Below are positions 14,453 to 28,379 of a stretch of 64,000 bases of DNA, one piece after another. How positions within the stretch are numbered: the stretch's first letter is position 1; the number at the start of each line of letters is the position of its first letter. The notes below the pieces were generated by a model. The model was not told where the DNA came from. It saw nothing but the letters and a program-made list of their open reading frames with translations, and made no database searches. The stretch is from Brugia malayi (lineage: Eukaryota > Nematoda > Chromadorea > Rhabditida > Onchocercidae), in contig NW_025062478.1 of assembly GCF_000002995.4 (NCBI RefSeq), positions 620,001-684,000 on the forward strand, written 5' to 3'. The position numbers were made by a program, and so were the translations under genes.

Positions 14453-14458
14453 AATAAA
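14453..14458 (+). terminator. Likely polyadenylation signal of fut-8
   Basis: AATAAA occurs about 115 bases after the fut-8 stop codon, the first such hexamer downstream. Use as the cleavage signal is inferred from position only. Confidence 0.4.
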
Positions 14459-15865
14459 TGATAACATTAAATTTCTAATAATTTGGTGCTTATGATCTTC
14501 CATTTCAGATTTATTTTATTTTTTGATGACGATTTTACTATGTTTTTTGTTTAATATTTAAACGCTATTTTTTCATGCATGTCTTTTATTATTCAAATCG
14601 AACTATTCTCAATGGAAAATAATCTACTACAAGTTTTGGAGTTATTTCAACTCCTGGGATAGTGAGTTCAAACTGTTGCATTTACGCTTGTCCAAGTGGA
14701 AAGTATTGAATTTCTTAAAATTGATAAGTTAACATATTAGCTTTTCAGTTCGTATAAATGCAGCATTTAGCTTTCTTCTATTTTCTACCTGAATTGTTGA
14801 ATTGACTTTGTTTTCTCTCCTAATTCTTCCTTTACTTCATTGGTTTTCACTCACCCAATTATGTAATTATTGCTCAAGGCTATACTTTCATGATAGCCAT
14901 AATAATATTATGTCTTTTTTATTGTGAAACTAATTCCTTCTTCTTTTGCATTTCACTTTTATTTAACTTCAATATGCTCTTGAAATGATCGAATTTTAGC
15001 TTTGTTGATAGCTATTTTTTATGGTTCAATAATGATTCTAATTATAAATGGCTGAACATTTGATTTTTTTTCTAAAAAAAATTTGTTTAGTCTACTAAAA
15101 CGTTGTATAAAAATTTAATGCTCTTCGAGGAATTAAATTAGATAATCATATAGACTAAGAGTTAGAATTAGAAGTAAAGCAATCTCAATTTTCTGAATTC
15201 ATTTTGTTACAAATCAGGTCATATATCAGCTATTGTACTTGCCATATTTTTGACTTCAACTGGTTGAATATAGATTTCTCTAGTCAGTTCGGTTCATCCG
15301 TTCCATTCTTTTTTACTTTGCTTGTTTATTATGAATGTTTTTTTACGCGTACATAGTTTCCCAGTGATAATATTAACTTACAGCAATCCGTTATTGCCAA
15401 TTTTCGTGTTTTTGTTATCGTTATTACTGCAAAACTGATTTGCTGCAATGTAATTGAAGAATTAATGCTGTGATTTTTAGTTTAATAAAAATGTATGATT
15501 CAACTTTTTCGTGATTGATCATGTTGAACAGTAATTGTGGTCGACAAAAGCAGAGTAACTTTAAATAATGAATGATATTTGTGATTCTTCGTTGCAACCA
15601 ATTATAACTCAGAGATACCGATCGAGTCAGTTGAAAGCTGCTTGAAATAAAAAATAAAATGAAATAAACGAAATTCGAATGTAAGATATTTTGTAAGAAA
15701 TAGCAATAAATACTACCTAAGTTACTTGCATCCGACATCCTTGTTTTGCTACTACTGAAACTTCGAGACATGGTTTTGATCACTTTATCATTTTATCACT
15801 ATTAATTTACGTATAGATGTTTGACGGAAAATTCTCAAGTAACAATTCGAACCATTTCTCAAATC

Positions 15866-16210
15866 ATTATTTATTTAAGAAATTTCGACAATTTTTAAAA
15901 GTTTTTATATATTACTTAATTCTGTTTCAGTTAAATTCTGCCAATGCTGAAAATTATAATTCATTTAAAAATGAACATTTATTGAGCTTAATTGATTACT
16001 TTTATTTGCATTACACTTGATCTGCTGACATTTTATCGATCATTTTTGTCATTTTATGCAGAAGAAAAGTTTTAAAAATTAACTTCAAAGCAAACTCTCA
16101 ATGCAGAAACTAATTAAATTTGCAATTATAAATGATTTCGATTATTTTTTAAACATCAAAATTAATTTTAATCACAATTCAAGATAGGGTTATTTAAGAA
16201 ATTTCGGTAT

Positions 16211-16212
<2 letters not shown>
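15866..16212 (+). repeat. Dispersed repeat family B, copy 1
   Basis: About 345 bp, bounded at both ends by near-identical direct repeats TTATTTAAGAAATTTCG (about 15868 and 16190). Its right part (TTAACTT.AAAGCAAACT.TCA.TGCAGAAA) recurs in direct orientation at 28.92-29.07 kb and inverted at 29.70-29.99 and 38.79-38.95 kb. Copies differ at many positions, so the family is old. No open frame was found, so it is probably a non-autonomous element; class unknown. Confidence 0.7.
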
Positions 16213-16245
<33 letters not shown>

Positions 16246-16598
16246 ATAATTTTATGTGATTTAATTCGATATTCATAGCATACTTTATGGTATTTTATTA
16301 GACATTCATAAAAAGAAGAGCAAAAAAAAAAAAAAAAAAGAAACAAATGAAAGTAAACGAAAATAAAAGAAAGTTTCTTTTCATTGTTTGATATCTGATA
16401 AAGATTGTAAGAAAGTAGAGAATGAAGGATAATTTGTAAATATGATCCATGGAGATAAGATAAACTACTGCTGTCGAACAAATGAGGAAGAGGAAGTTTC
16501 AAAGTCCAAATTCAATTTTGTTCATTTCAAAATTTTGAAGTTCATTTTCTTTCTTTATACACATACAGCTAGAATATTTAACTTAACAAAACATTTTC

Positions 16599-16602
<4 letters not shown>

Positions 16603-16629
<27 letters not shown>

Positions 16630-16630
16630 C
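16603..16630 (+). repeat. (CT)n microsatellite
   Basis: Uninterrupted CT dinucleotide run in intergenic DNA. An open frame reading through it as Ser/Leu is spurious. Confidence 0.85.
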
Positions 16631-18057
16631 GTTTTTTCGTTTTTAATAAGCCGAAATTTTTTATCATGTTTCATGATAAAAATGAATATCCTTTAATCAA
16701 TGATTTGATAAGGTTATTAATGGGTTAAAGTATATCTGAAGAAGATTTGAGACAGAGCTTTTAAACAGAAATGTATTGTTAACTGCTAATGATATAATAA
16801 AATATCCCGAAAATTTCATGTGTTAACTGTTGTAAAGTATTTTTGAAATGTATTAATTGTCAAATGTCAAATGTTTATAAGTTATTACTTTAATTATATA
16901 AAGAATTAAATTAAAACACTTCTATTAGTTATACTTTGAAATGATAATATAATAAATGCTAAAGATAAATTAGCTTAAGTTACTACTTAGCTTTTTGTCT
17001 TCTCATCTTGGCTTCTTTTTTTGTATTCCTCAATAACAAAGAAATTGACAAAAAATAGGTAGATAAAAGAATAAAACTAAGAGAAATGCTGATGGAATAT
17101 TCATGGCAGTATGAAAAAGATAAGTGAAACTAAGAATCAATAACTGAGTAGCAGAAAGATATCAAAAAAATGAAGCACTTAAGGACATTTTTAAAAAAAA
17201 AAGCTGTTTCTTGATGTTTAAAATGAACAAATCTTAAATTTAAGTTTTGAAATTGCGAAAAAAAAAATGGAAATATATCTTATTGGATAAAAGAAAAGAG
17301 AAAAAAATTTGCTTTTACGAAAATCTTTTCTGCAATTTATTCATTTTTTCACATTTTTTTTTTCTTGCAGAAAGAATCTTGGCTGGAGAATTTCTTGTTA
17401 TATTTCAACAATATTCTAGCATTATTATTTTAAGTTTTGTAATTTTAAAATTAAAATTACAACTTGTTTTAGGATTACAATAGAATTATAATCACATTTT
17501 ATTGAAATGAAAAAGAAAAAATATTACTGTGAAATTAAAATTATCACTCTCAAAATTTTGTGAAAGCAAAAGAAAAAAAAAAAAAGAAATGTTGAATATT
17601 TATCAGAGATAAAAATTTTCATTGTCAAAGAGAACTTTCATTAAAATGGTTAATATGAAAATATCTTTTCATTTCATTTTTCTTTTCTTTTTATCTTTCC
17701 ATTTGTCTGTCTCATTAGCTTGCTTACATTATTATTAAGCATTTTTTGTTAGCTAACATTTTCTTAATTTGTATTTTATTTTATTTTATTTATATATTTT
17801 ACATATTTATCATTGCTTGATTTAAATTGAATTCCACAATAAAATAAAAAAAAAAAAAGGAAAGTATGGGTACTTGAAAAAAAGAAAATTGCAAAAATTT
17901 GACTAAACGGAAAGAAAAAGTGAAGAAATCATGGAAACTGTTTAATATTTGTAACTTTAACCATTCATTTTGTAGGTAGTAAATGAAAAAAAAACTAGAT
18001 TTTATTTGTACACCATGGAAACATATTAGTTTAGTGCACTTCCGGTTTCCTGTTGAT

Positions 18058-18082
18058 ATTACTTACTTACTTACTTACTTAT
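18058..18082 (+). repeat. (TTAC)n microsatellite
   Basis: About six tandem TTAC units in the fut-8/GT92 spacer. Confidence 0.85.
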
Positions 18083-21000
18083 TACTACCCGGAAATGAAT
18101 CAAACTTTCAGTTATGTCGTGGCAAGTGTATTTTATGAATTTCAAAGAAAAATTCCTTTAAAATAAACATTGAAAAATAATTATTTACATTGATAGTAAC
18201 AACTACGTAATAATAAATTTACTTAAATGATGTAATGCACTTGAGATGAGTTACAGTTGTAAAAACAAATTTTAAATTTCATAACAAATCACTTTTCAAA
18301 TTTTTATTTCTATTGCTTCTTGGTATGTTTGCATAAATTCTTTAGAGGAAAAAATAAAAGTTTTATTTTAAAAGACCAAAATTAAGAAATGAGACGAAAG
18401 GGTGGGATTATAGAAGAAAATTTTTATCGTATAATTTTATTGCCTAATTATACTTTAATTTCAAGGTTATCAAAGTTATACTAAAATCTTATAGTATCAG
18501 AATAAAAGCAAAAAAAAAACATAAATTTGTGAAAAAAGGAAAATTACGGTAAATTTAAACTCAAATTTCACTGATATGATATTTTTTTTCAAGCGATTTA
18601 AATAATTTCATCCTAAACTATTAATTTTATTATCACTATTAGCGTATACTTAATGAGTTATAATTGCAAAACAAGCATTTTTCACATTTTACAACTTATA
18701 TAAATGCGTATTTTATAGACGTAATTAAATTATAAATAAAAACAATTTGATGGATGCAAAAAAGTTGCTACAATCTTTTTTTTTTTTTCAAATTTTGAAT
18801 GCGTCAAAGAAAAAGGTAAAAGTTAAAAATTTAAATGAAATCTTTCTTGAGTACATTAAAAATTTTAGTGCAATCCTTTTATTGCAAATTTTTGCATCTT
18901 TATAATTTAATGAAGCTATTAAAAATTCAACTTTAGTATATCTTCCTGTTTAATTTTGGAAAAAAATTTAAAAAATTCTTGAATAATTCAAGTTGTCTAC
19001 TGCTATTATAGTTGAAATATTTTCAACAATTTAATTTTAGTTCATCTACCATCCCTGAAAATCGGTTGAAGAAATGAAGGAAATTAGACAAAAGAATGAT
19101 GCAAGTAATTCAGGGATAGAGAGAGATCAATGTCAGAGGGCAATAATGATATTTAAATTAATTTAATTTAAATTAAAAAGAGAGTCTAACATGATTGAAA
19201 GGGTTGATTTGATTGTGAAAAATTAAATAACTGAGAGAATATGAAAAAGCATTATGAATAGATGTAATTAATTAATTTTAAATTTTGTATCGGTTTTAGT
19301 CGAACTTTTTTTTTTGATTTCTTTTTTTTTTTTAATCAATGAACTATGAATTTAAATTATTGTTTAAAGTTCGACTTTGTTTCGATTCCTGCAAATCGCT
19401 TGTAGTTGCATTATTTTAAACATTAGACAAATGCTTTCAACTTTAAATTGATTGCTTCTAGTTTTTGATTTTTCATTTTGTTCTGAATTTAAGTTCATTT
19501 TACAAGAGATTTTTATGGAAAAAAAATTTTTGGTATATTTAAAAAAAGAAGAAAAAAAATTGGAAATTTATTTTATATTTTCTCTTGTCAAACAAAAAAC
19601 TTGGCTGTTGTAAAAATGATTAATTTAGTTGAAAATTCGATTATTTGTGAGGAAAATTTGCAGTTTTATGATTGCTTACTTTTCACAAAAAGTATTTAAA
19701 TTGCTGATTTTTTAGTTAAATCATTTAATTTGAGCTTTTTTTTTCAAATAATTAATAATCAAAATCATTACTAATTGGATTGATGATAATATCATACATA
19801 ATCATTTTTTATTTTGCATATAAATTTCTAGTAATAACATTAAATTGTTATACTCGGAATGAACTCAACAAAAATAACTTAACAATAAGACAAAATACCC
19901 GCAGTAAACATAACAAAAACAAATCTCTAATTGAATTTTAACAGTAAACATTCTCTAGTATATGCTCACTACTACTAATAGTTTACAAATTTTCTTATAT
20001 GTAGCAAAAAAAAAAAAAGTATTACTGAAAAATTCAAATTAAAATGCATCATTTGATTCACTGATCATAAAATATGATCAAATTTCAAAAAAAAAAAAAA
20101 TTCCTTCATCACATCGTTAATGTGCTACCGTAGTCATAACAGTGTCGTCACAAACTTTTTGTGTCATTTTAATTCTATGCTGAAATTGTTTTTTCAAAAA
20201 TGAAAAAAAGAAGACTCATTGTAATTAGGAATGAATGTTTTGTTTAATATTAATTTTATTACATCATATCTTGAGAGGACATGTCACAAAATAATTTATC
20301 ATCTTGGGAACAGCTACGAAATAATTTGTAGTATTTTGAGGACAGTATGGAATAAATCTCAGATTTTTTTTACTGAAGTTTTTTAACTTCTCACATTTGA
20401 TATTCATTGTTTTTTTTTCCCTGTTTCTGAAAGAACGCATGGATTTTATCATTAATATCAAACAAAGGAAAAATTTTTATTCTTTTTTCTTTTCCAAAAA
20501 GTAAACGTAGCATTATAATTTCAAAACTTTTACTTTTATCATCAATTAAATATATGAAAAAAATTGTTTCATCTTTAACAGTTTTGCTTAGAATTTCACT
20601 TTTCAGTTACGAAGAAGTTATTCATGTGATAATGAGATTAAAATGTTTTATTTTGTAAAAAGTTTGAATTACAATTAGTTGCAAATAATTTTTATTGCTG
20701 TTTGTCATTTGAAATCACTAATATTAGCTTTTTAAAAAATAGAAAGTGGAACTGTCGGAATCGGAAGTAAATATCAGTACCGTTAAAAAAAAAAAAAATC
20801 ACCATTAACTCTTTGTTTCTTCTTCCGCCTATTAATTTTGATTTATCTTATTTCAAATTTATTTTTTATCTGACTTTAGACTCCTTAACTTCATACCAAT
20901 AAATTTAATTGACTATTGCATTACAGTTGTTAAATGTTGCATATTTTGGTGGGAAAAAAAGATAAATTATTAAGCCGAAAGCAAAATATCATAGCTCAAA

Positions 21001-22635
21001 GAAATATAACAAAAAATTAGAATCATTATTGATTGATAGACGTGAAGAATTGTCGATCATCCAATTTATCAGTTGATTCATAAAATTTTTTCAATTAAAC
21101 TTATTAATTATTAATTATGCAAATATTTGTTATGGATAGATTCAAGGAACATTTAATAATTTATTATTATTGAAATGTTGATAACAAGAGAAGGAAGAAG
21201 AAATAGAAAATATAAGTTATTAGAAGTCTTAGTTAATTTTTTTTTCCTGATCGATTTAAAAAATTGTAAATTTTCTTGCACAATTTTTAAATACTTCAAT
21301 TTTGATCTGAAAAGGTAGCATTGAAATATATATGAAATTTCATTTCAGATGCAAGGTTTAATAATGATAACTGCTCAATTCTTACATTCTAACTTATTTA
21401 GTTTATGAGTTCGAAGCACAAAAATTCTTCTCAACAAATTTATAAATTTAAAAAATTTCATAGATGTTTTTCTCTTGGTGTGTAAATGGGCTAACATATT
21501 ATTGTCGAGATTTGTATTATATCGAACCACATACAGTATCGATTTAATTCCACTTTTTCCTACAATTAAAAAAAAAAAAAACAAAACAAATTTTACTAAA
21601 TTTTTGAAAAATACGTGAATTTTATGAGTAATTCGGCAAATTTACAAGGGGTGTTTGTATATTGCTATAGAACTCCAAATTTTATTTTTGATTTCAAACA
21701 TTTCTATCAGCAAATGAAAATTTCATCATTACTGTGTTAAACTTGTTAGGTATCTATTATAATAAATCATCTGATAAAAGTTTTCTACCAAAGCGTGTTA
21801 TCATTTCATGACTTATTACCTTTCGTGTGCTTCTTGAAATGAATTTACATTCATACTATGTCCATTAAAGACTTGCATGGTCATGGCTCTCTCATAATAA
21901 AATTACACTTTATTGACATGAACCAGTAATTTCTGTTGCAGTCATGAAATATTAGTGTTTAGAGCTCTTGTAACTCTATGTGGAAAAAAATGCGCATTTT
22001 TTACAAAATGGAAGAAATAATCAGCATTAATCAACACGATAAACCACTTCACTAGTGAAACGAAAGTTTTCCTGGAATTCCAGACCATCAAGTTTTTGCA
22101 AATGCTAATTTTTCAAAAAATATTCGGTCAGTTGCGATATTTATTAAAATTTCATACATTTTTCTTCAGATTATAATAACTAAACTGGACAAAAATAACA
22201 CTTGGTAAAATGAATATCTCATATCTCTTAATAAGTAAATATTTTTTGATTGTAAACTTCTGTATATAAAATTGTTTTATATTAATTTTTTTTTTCTCAA
22301 CTTTAAATTCTTTCAAAAACTGTGTTTTGGATTCTTAGGAAGTTTAGAAATTATTAACACTATGGCACTTTTCAATCAAAAGTTTTTTTTTCCATTTATA
22401 AAAATTTCAACGATGTTTTGATAATTAGTTAACGTGGCATGAGATTGAGGTAACGTGAAACAATGATTCATAGATAAATTTGTTGAGAAAAAAAAGTGTT
22501 GAAATATGTATCATATGAGAAAGAAAGAAAGAATAAGGAAGACACTGTAGTTTTTCAGTAATTCAATTTGACCAACACAATAGTTTCTATCTGATTTAAT
22601 GATAAAGTAGAGCAAAATCATTTCAATTAGTAAAT

Positions 22636-25600
22636 CTATAGTAAAATGTAATCACTTTTAACATTGATATGACTGAAAATCCATTCGTCTTCATCATTTA
22701 GCGCTTTCCAACATAGATGATATGGAGCTTTACAACCATACATGCGCCATCTATAAAATGAGAACGAAATTTTATTAATCAAAAAAAAAAAGAATGGATG
22801 TATGAAACAATAAATGCATATTTATTACTATAATTTATTAATATTGCCAATAAGGATTTAAAACTGGAGAACTTACTTGGAAGTACATTTCTCAATTTTC
22901 TTAGAAAGAATTTTCCAGAAAGGAACAAGATTCCAATCTTGCCAAAGTACTTGTGCTATCATTTTTTGATACTGATTGTTTAGATCAGTAATGTATTTGC
23001 GGAAAATATCCGTTGGATGAAAAATGGAATCGTTCAGACTTGTGAAAATCCAATTAGAACGTGCATGATATAATAACCCGTCATTGCTATTTATCTGAAA
23101 GCCATTGCATAAAACAGGTAAAAAGGCCAAAAGCGAAAGTTTTCGTTCCGATTGCTGAGAATAAAGAACGATTAAAATGATAAACAAAAATGTATTAGTA
23201 TCGTATTTGCACATATTTGTAAATCTTTCAAACAATTTTCATGTTTTTAATGTCATCTAAAATTAATTTCTTACAGGAAGCTCAAAGTCGAAAAAAATCG
23301 AGGGGTAAGTAAGCAGTGCGAACATACTTTGAATGACTTATATGGTTTGAAAAATTCGCGCACTTTATGGGTTACTAAAATTTGCACACGTTCAGGCATG
23401 AAAATCGTTTTTGATGGGCCTTCTTGAATTTGAAATTCAGCATTTTTTAGCCAAGCAAAATCAAATTTTCGTTGTGATTTAAATAGAATCCAGCCCTGAA
23501 ATCGTACTCGAGCATGCTCGAATACGAAACTTCCAGCTGTATCATTTAAATTATGCATTTTGCGTAAAAATGGCAGTAACGTTCCAGAACTAAAATTTAA
23601 AACAAAGTTGAGAGAAATAAAAAATTCCAATTCTAGTATTCTTATAGAAGAATGAAGGAATAACAGAACAATAAATAATGTGAAAATACCAAAATTTATT
23701 TTAACAATAACTTATAATTTGGAAGAAAACGACCAGGAAAGCTAATTGCTAATTACACATACTTTGGAATAATAAATTCATCGATGTCGACCAATGCAAC
23801 ATATTTAGCGAATGAACTATGCAAACAATCATTCATGCTAAGCGTATGACCAAAACGGTAAATCCATCGATTTGGGTCAATCAGTTTTGACCGTGGCAAC
23901 ATTTGCCAATGAATTAACCGAATAATTCCCTGCAAAAGTATAAGTGGAGGAAATAGAGAATGAAAATTGAATGAATTTGTACTGCTGCAATAAAAAATTA
24001 GCAAAACAGCCGAGAAAGAGTCTTCAGATAAATCACGAAAATGCGGCAACAATCTAATTAACTTTTATTAAAATTAAATTAAATGAAATGCTCTGCAACG
24101 TTCATTAGTATCAATTTGCAAAGTGATATTCTCAAAATAAAATCAAACATTTCGACCAGAATCAATTTTTCTCGCCTTATTCCTATAATTTATTGAAATT
24201 GGTATTGAAATTGCTATTGAAACAACTACACTTTTTTTAAATATTTGGACTACAATTTTGTACATATGTACTACAATTTTCTTTTCGTTGAATTAATTTA
24301 CCACTTTTTCATAGATTTTCAAAATATCCATCATATGTCTATTGACTGATACGTAATAAATGTAAAACATTGTAGCACCTTGCTTTCTCCAAATCTTAAA
24401 ATGAAGTTGCTATTGAAATTATATTGAAATTGCTATTGAAACAACTACACTTTTTTAAATATTTGGACTACAATTTTGTACATATGTATTACAATTTTCT
24501 TTTCGTTGAATTAATGCATTAATCTGATACATCCAAATGAAAAACGCCTAAATGTTTTTATTAGATCAAAAAGAAGAAATGGGACAGAAGAAAGATTTTA
24601 GAACTTAAAATAAAATTTGGTTAAACCAATAAACTAATATTTTAGTTTGGTTCAAAATTTGCAACATCAAATTCTAAGACAGAACAAATTTTTTATCCTA
24701 ACTAAATGAAACATAGAAATTGCATACCTCAATGAATTGTATGAATGCAACATAATTCCAGTACCAGTATAGAGGTGGCACACAAACGTGCAAAGTATCT
24801 TGGTATTTCCGCGGGAGCAATTGCAACGGGATAGCAACCATTCGATTTCTTTCACTTACCAATATTTCTTTCTAAATTTTTTAGCAGAAAAATACTTTTA
24901 ATACTCAATTTTCTTTATCATTTGCTGCATTTATTATTTTTTTATTCTAAGCATACCACAATATTCGTTGCATTTCTAACATCAAAGAACATTTTGCGCC
25001 AAATCTTATATCCAATATAAATATAATGCAAAAGAAGAAGAAATTCTTACTCATTTTCACTCAAAATATTTCCAAAAGTAATTTATTTTATAAGTCCAAA
25101 TTATTTAGAAAAAAGTAATAGACTAGGTGCAAAATTCATTTACAACAGAATAAATAGATGAATGATAATCTAATTTAATTTTGACATAAATCTTAACATA
25201 AAGATTTTCAAATATTTCCAAATATAATTTATTTGATGTGTTTACAAAATTTAATAACATTTTTAAAAAATTTAATAAAAAAATTTAAAAAAAGAATAAA
25301 AATTAAGATTACAGAAGCGCAAAAGAAAAAATTAAAAAATAGAGTACATTATGAAAATACAATTCCATATTGTAAAATACTTACTGTATTGATAGAGAAA
25401 TTGCTATTTCTCATATTGAAAATGAGCATAAAGGAAAACCATTTACATTCGGGTACCCATTTCCACGGGCAATCATATTCTATTGTGACATCTTTTGCTG
25501 ATATACATTGTAAGCCATAATGAAGGATTACATTAATATCGCGACACTGACTGAATGCCAGAATTCGTATTAACGGTTCTTTTCGGCGTAAGTCCAAAAA

Positions 25601-26056
25601 TGCTTTATAGATAAATAAGGTATCATCTGTCACATCTTCTGTGTAATTCATCATTGATGGAATCTTTTGAAATTCCGACTTCATAAACAAATCCCATCTT
25701 AATGATGAAAACGTTTCTTGTGCAAAATTTAAAATCTGCTTAATGAATATTTGAATTTGATACAGTATCTGATAAGCTTTCATCATTACATTTTGCTTCC
25801 CTTTACCCGAAATTCCGGTTCTGTTTTGAGATGTTACAGTATTTAATTTTACACTTTTTGATAGTTTATCATAAAATGATACATGACCGAAATGTATTAT
25901 GCAGCACAAAGTCATTAAAGATGTTAAAAATAATGAAACCAAAAATAGTTGGCGAAGTTTTCTGTTAGATCCAAATTGCATGTAAAAATTTCTAATCGAT
26001 CGAGTGCAAATCGTATTGCTGATTACGAGGCGTCGTTGAGAATTTCGTTGTAACAT
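22636..26056 (-). CDS. GT92 (DUF23) family glycosyltransferase
   Basis: Golgi type II enzyme of the nematode-expanded GT92 family. C. elegans GALT-1, in this family, adds beta-1,4-galactose to core fucose; the exact acceptor here is unknown. Exons in transcript order: 26056-25385, 24871-24728, 24394-24302, 23929-23763, 23589-23328, 23154-22877, 22750-22636. Phases fit and give 576 residues. A basic N-terminus is followed by one membrane anchor (about 36-57). The catalytic domain opens with LHVCVPPLYWYWNYVAFIQF, then KQGATMFYIYYVSV, then IIRLIHWQMLP and the metal/nucleotide-sugar motif YVALVDIDEFIIP (DIDEF about 351-355). The C-terminus has CTSKWRMYGCKAP. The ATG at 26056 is the only methionine before the basic stretch. 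The 93-bp third exon lies between two intronic direct repeats. Convergent with fut-8. Confidence 0.93.
24204..24515. repeat. Direct repeat pair flanking GT92 exon 3
   Basis: A stretch of about 93 bp occurs at about 24204-24297 and again at about 24422-24515. Both copies run from TATTGAAATTGCTATTGAAA through ACAACTACAC and TACAATTTTGTACATATGTA to TTTTCGTTGAATTAAT. They differ by one indel in a T run and one substitution. The coding exon 24302-24394 lies between them. Confidence 0.85.
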
Positions 26057-27200
26057 CAATTAGAATTGCTTAAAACACTGTGAAAGTATGGTTGAAATAT
26101 GAATCAAATTGATCGATATCACTAAAAAGTTGCTAAGTTTAAGCTTAATTCTATCATTTATCTTATAAATTTGCATAAAACGAGAGAAAATTACCATATG
26201 CATAAATTAGCATTTATCACAATATTTTATCGCAATTTAGCATTATGAAAAAGGCAACATCATTTTGAGTGAACAGTCAGTTTTGCAGTGGAACTAATTA
26301 TTCATGCATGACACATGCATGCAGTGATTGCGTGCTACTAGCATGCAAACATTAATCGAACAATGTTCGCAAGCTATTTAAATGAATTTGGACGGAATAA
26401 AGAAAAGAATAATTTTGGCTACCAATAATTTCTTGCTTCGGATTTAAAAATGAAATTTATTCAAAGCAAATAAACAAATAAATAAAAACACTTACCAAAT
26501 TAACATATGGAAGCAATAATAGATGGAATGTAAAGATTGGCAGAAACAATTAGCGTATATTTGTGTAATTTCTGTGCAAGCATTAAAATGCTTACATAAA
26601 CACTATAATTAGCATTGTATTTAGCAGATTTCTTCATAGAAATGAAATAGCGCATTTTGTTACTCTCCAAAAATAAATAAATAATTTTTTTCTTTTAAAA
26701 TCCTAAATGATTATATTTAATAATAACGCGTTTTGGACGGTCTAACAGTGATCATTATTATCAATTGATCATTTGTAATTGATTTAAGTTAACATATTAA
26801 ACTGAAATAATCAGCTGTGATTTCATTAATGATAATGGGTGATATTTCAGAATGCTTATAACGGAAAAGAAATGAAAAGGAGGGACAAGTAGGAAAACTT
26901 TAACAGGAAAGTAGGAAAACTATTATAAGAAGTGAAATTTTTTGGTGATATTTAGTGATCATAGCAAAGCTATACTTAATATGCAAATTTTCAAATGATT
27001 CATTATGCATACTGCTTGAATCAAATATGTATAAAGCAATATTATTAGTGATAAAATTCTTATAAAAATTTTTTCGCATATTGTTTAAAATGTATTTTTT
27101 GATGCATTCCAATTTTTGCATTGATTCATTTATAAATTTTTAAAAGCGGAAATGTAATTAGCTGTTTAAACAATTCGTAAACTAACTATAAAATCTATTT
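26057..27200. other. Upstream flank of the GT92 gene
   Basis: AT-rich, no convincing coding exon on either strand. It should contain the GT92 promoter. An ATGCATG-rich patch lies at about 26304-26345 (CATGCATGACACATGCATGC). Nothing else was recognised. Confidence 0.5.
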
Positions 27201-28379
27201 ATTGATCAAAATGGCAGAATTAAAAATGCCATGCTTTTTTCAAATAATCTTTAACTTCTCAAAACTCAAAACCAAGCATCAATGATTAACTAATTTGCAG
27301 CATTTTCTTAATAACGAAAATTTAAATTTGAGTAAAAAATTAATTTTAATTGCAATAATGATTTAAAACTATGACTAATTAAAAATTTAATCAATTTTGC
27401 TATTGAAATAATGTTTAAAATTCAATTATTATTGTTTAATTTATTATTCAAGTTGAAAAATGACTGCACCGAATGTGACCAGTGCAATACAGAGCAATGA
27501 AAATAATCAATTAAGTTCAAATTATGTCTTTTTTCTAATTAAATTATATTTTTTAGTAGTTGAAACATTTAACTAAATTGAAATTTGCTAACCAGAACTT
27601 AATTTTAAATTCTATATACAAAAACTAATACAAATTGCAGCATTTTCCTAATAATAAAAATTTAATTTTAACCGCAAGAATGGTTTTAAACTATCACTAT
27701 TTAAAAATTTAATTTATTTTGCTGCTGAAATAATGTTTAAAACTAAATTATTAAAATTATTTAAATTGAAAAGTGACCACACCGAATGTGACCAGTACCC
27801 ATACAGAGCATGGAAAACCATCAATTAAATTCAAATCATGTATTTTTCAAATTAAATTATATTTTTTAATAGTTCAAACACTCAATTAAATTGAAATTTG
27901 CTAGAACCAGAACTTACTTTTAAGTTCTATATACAAAAACTAATACAAATTGCAGCATTTTATTAATAATAAAAATGTAAATTTGAATTACAAATTAACT
28001 TTAATTGCAAGAATGATTTATTATTTTTGAACTTAATTGATTATGTTTTATGCATTGTACCAGAGCTGGTCATTTATTGTGTGGTCATTTTATAGTTTAA
28101 ATATTAAAATACGCTTTTGTAATTGAGTTTTACGTAAAAATTCATCAGCAAAATTAATAAAACTTTCAATTAATCATGGTTTCAATTCAATTTAAGAATT
28201 AAATAATATATTCAATTAAGTTCAAAATATTGCTATTTTTAGTAGTTTTGGCACTTTATTAAAATTAAAATTGGTAATTTAGAACAAATTTCCTTGTTTA
28301 ATGTAAGAAAACAATTACAAATTTTTAAATTTTTAAAAAAATCAAAATTTAAATTTGAAATAAAATCCAATTTAAATCA

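Larger units (their letters stand above)
14339..22635. other. 8.3-kb convergent spacer between fut-8 and the GT92 gene
   Basis: Holds the 3' ends of two convergent genes and otherwise AT-rich DNA with many homopolymers. No open frame here has family resemblance or a convincing exon chain. Visible elements are a dispersed repeat copy at 15.87-16.21 kb, a (CT)n run at 16603-16630 and a (TTAC)n run at 18058-18082. A minus-strand ATG frame at 15717-15783 ends at a donor-like GTAGTA but leads to no recognisable exon. Confidence 0.6.

Noticed and set aside
15424..15783. 119-codon minus-strand frame starting with a Ser-rich segment
   Set aside because: Only the first 22 codons look coding-like, before a GTAGTA donor; no acceptor exon or family match was found.
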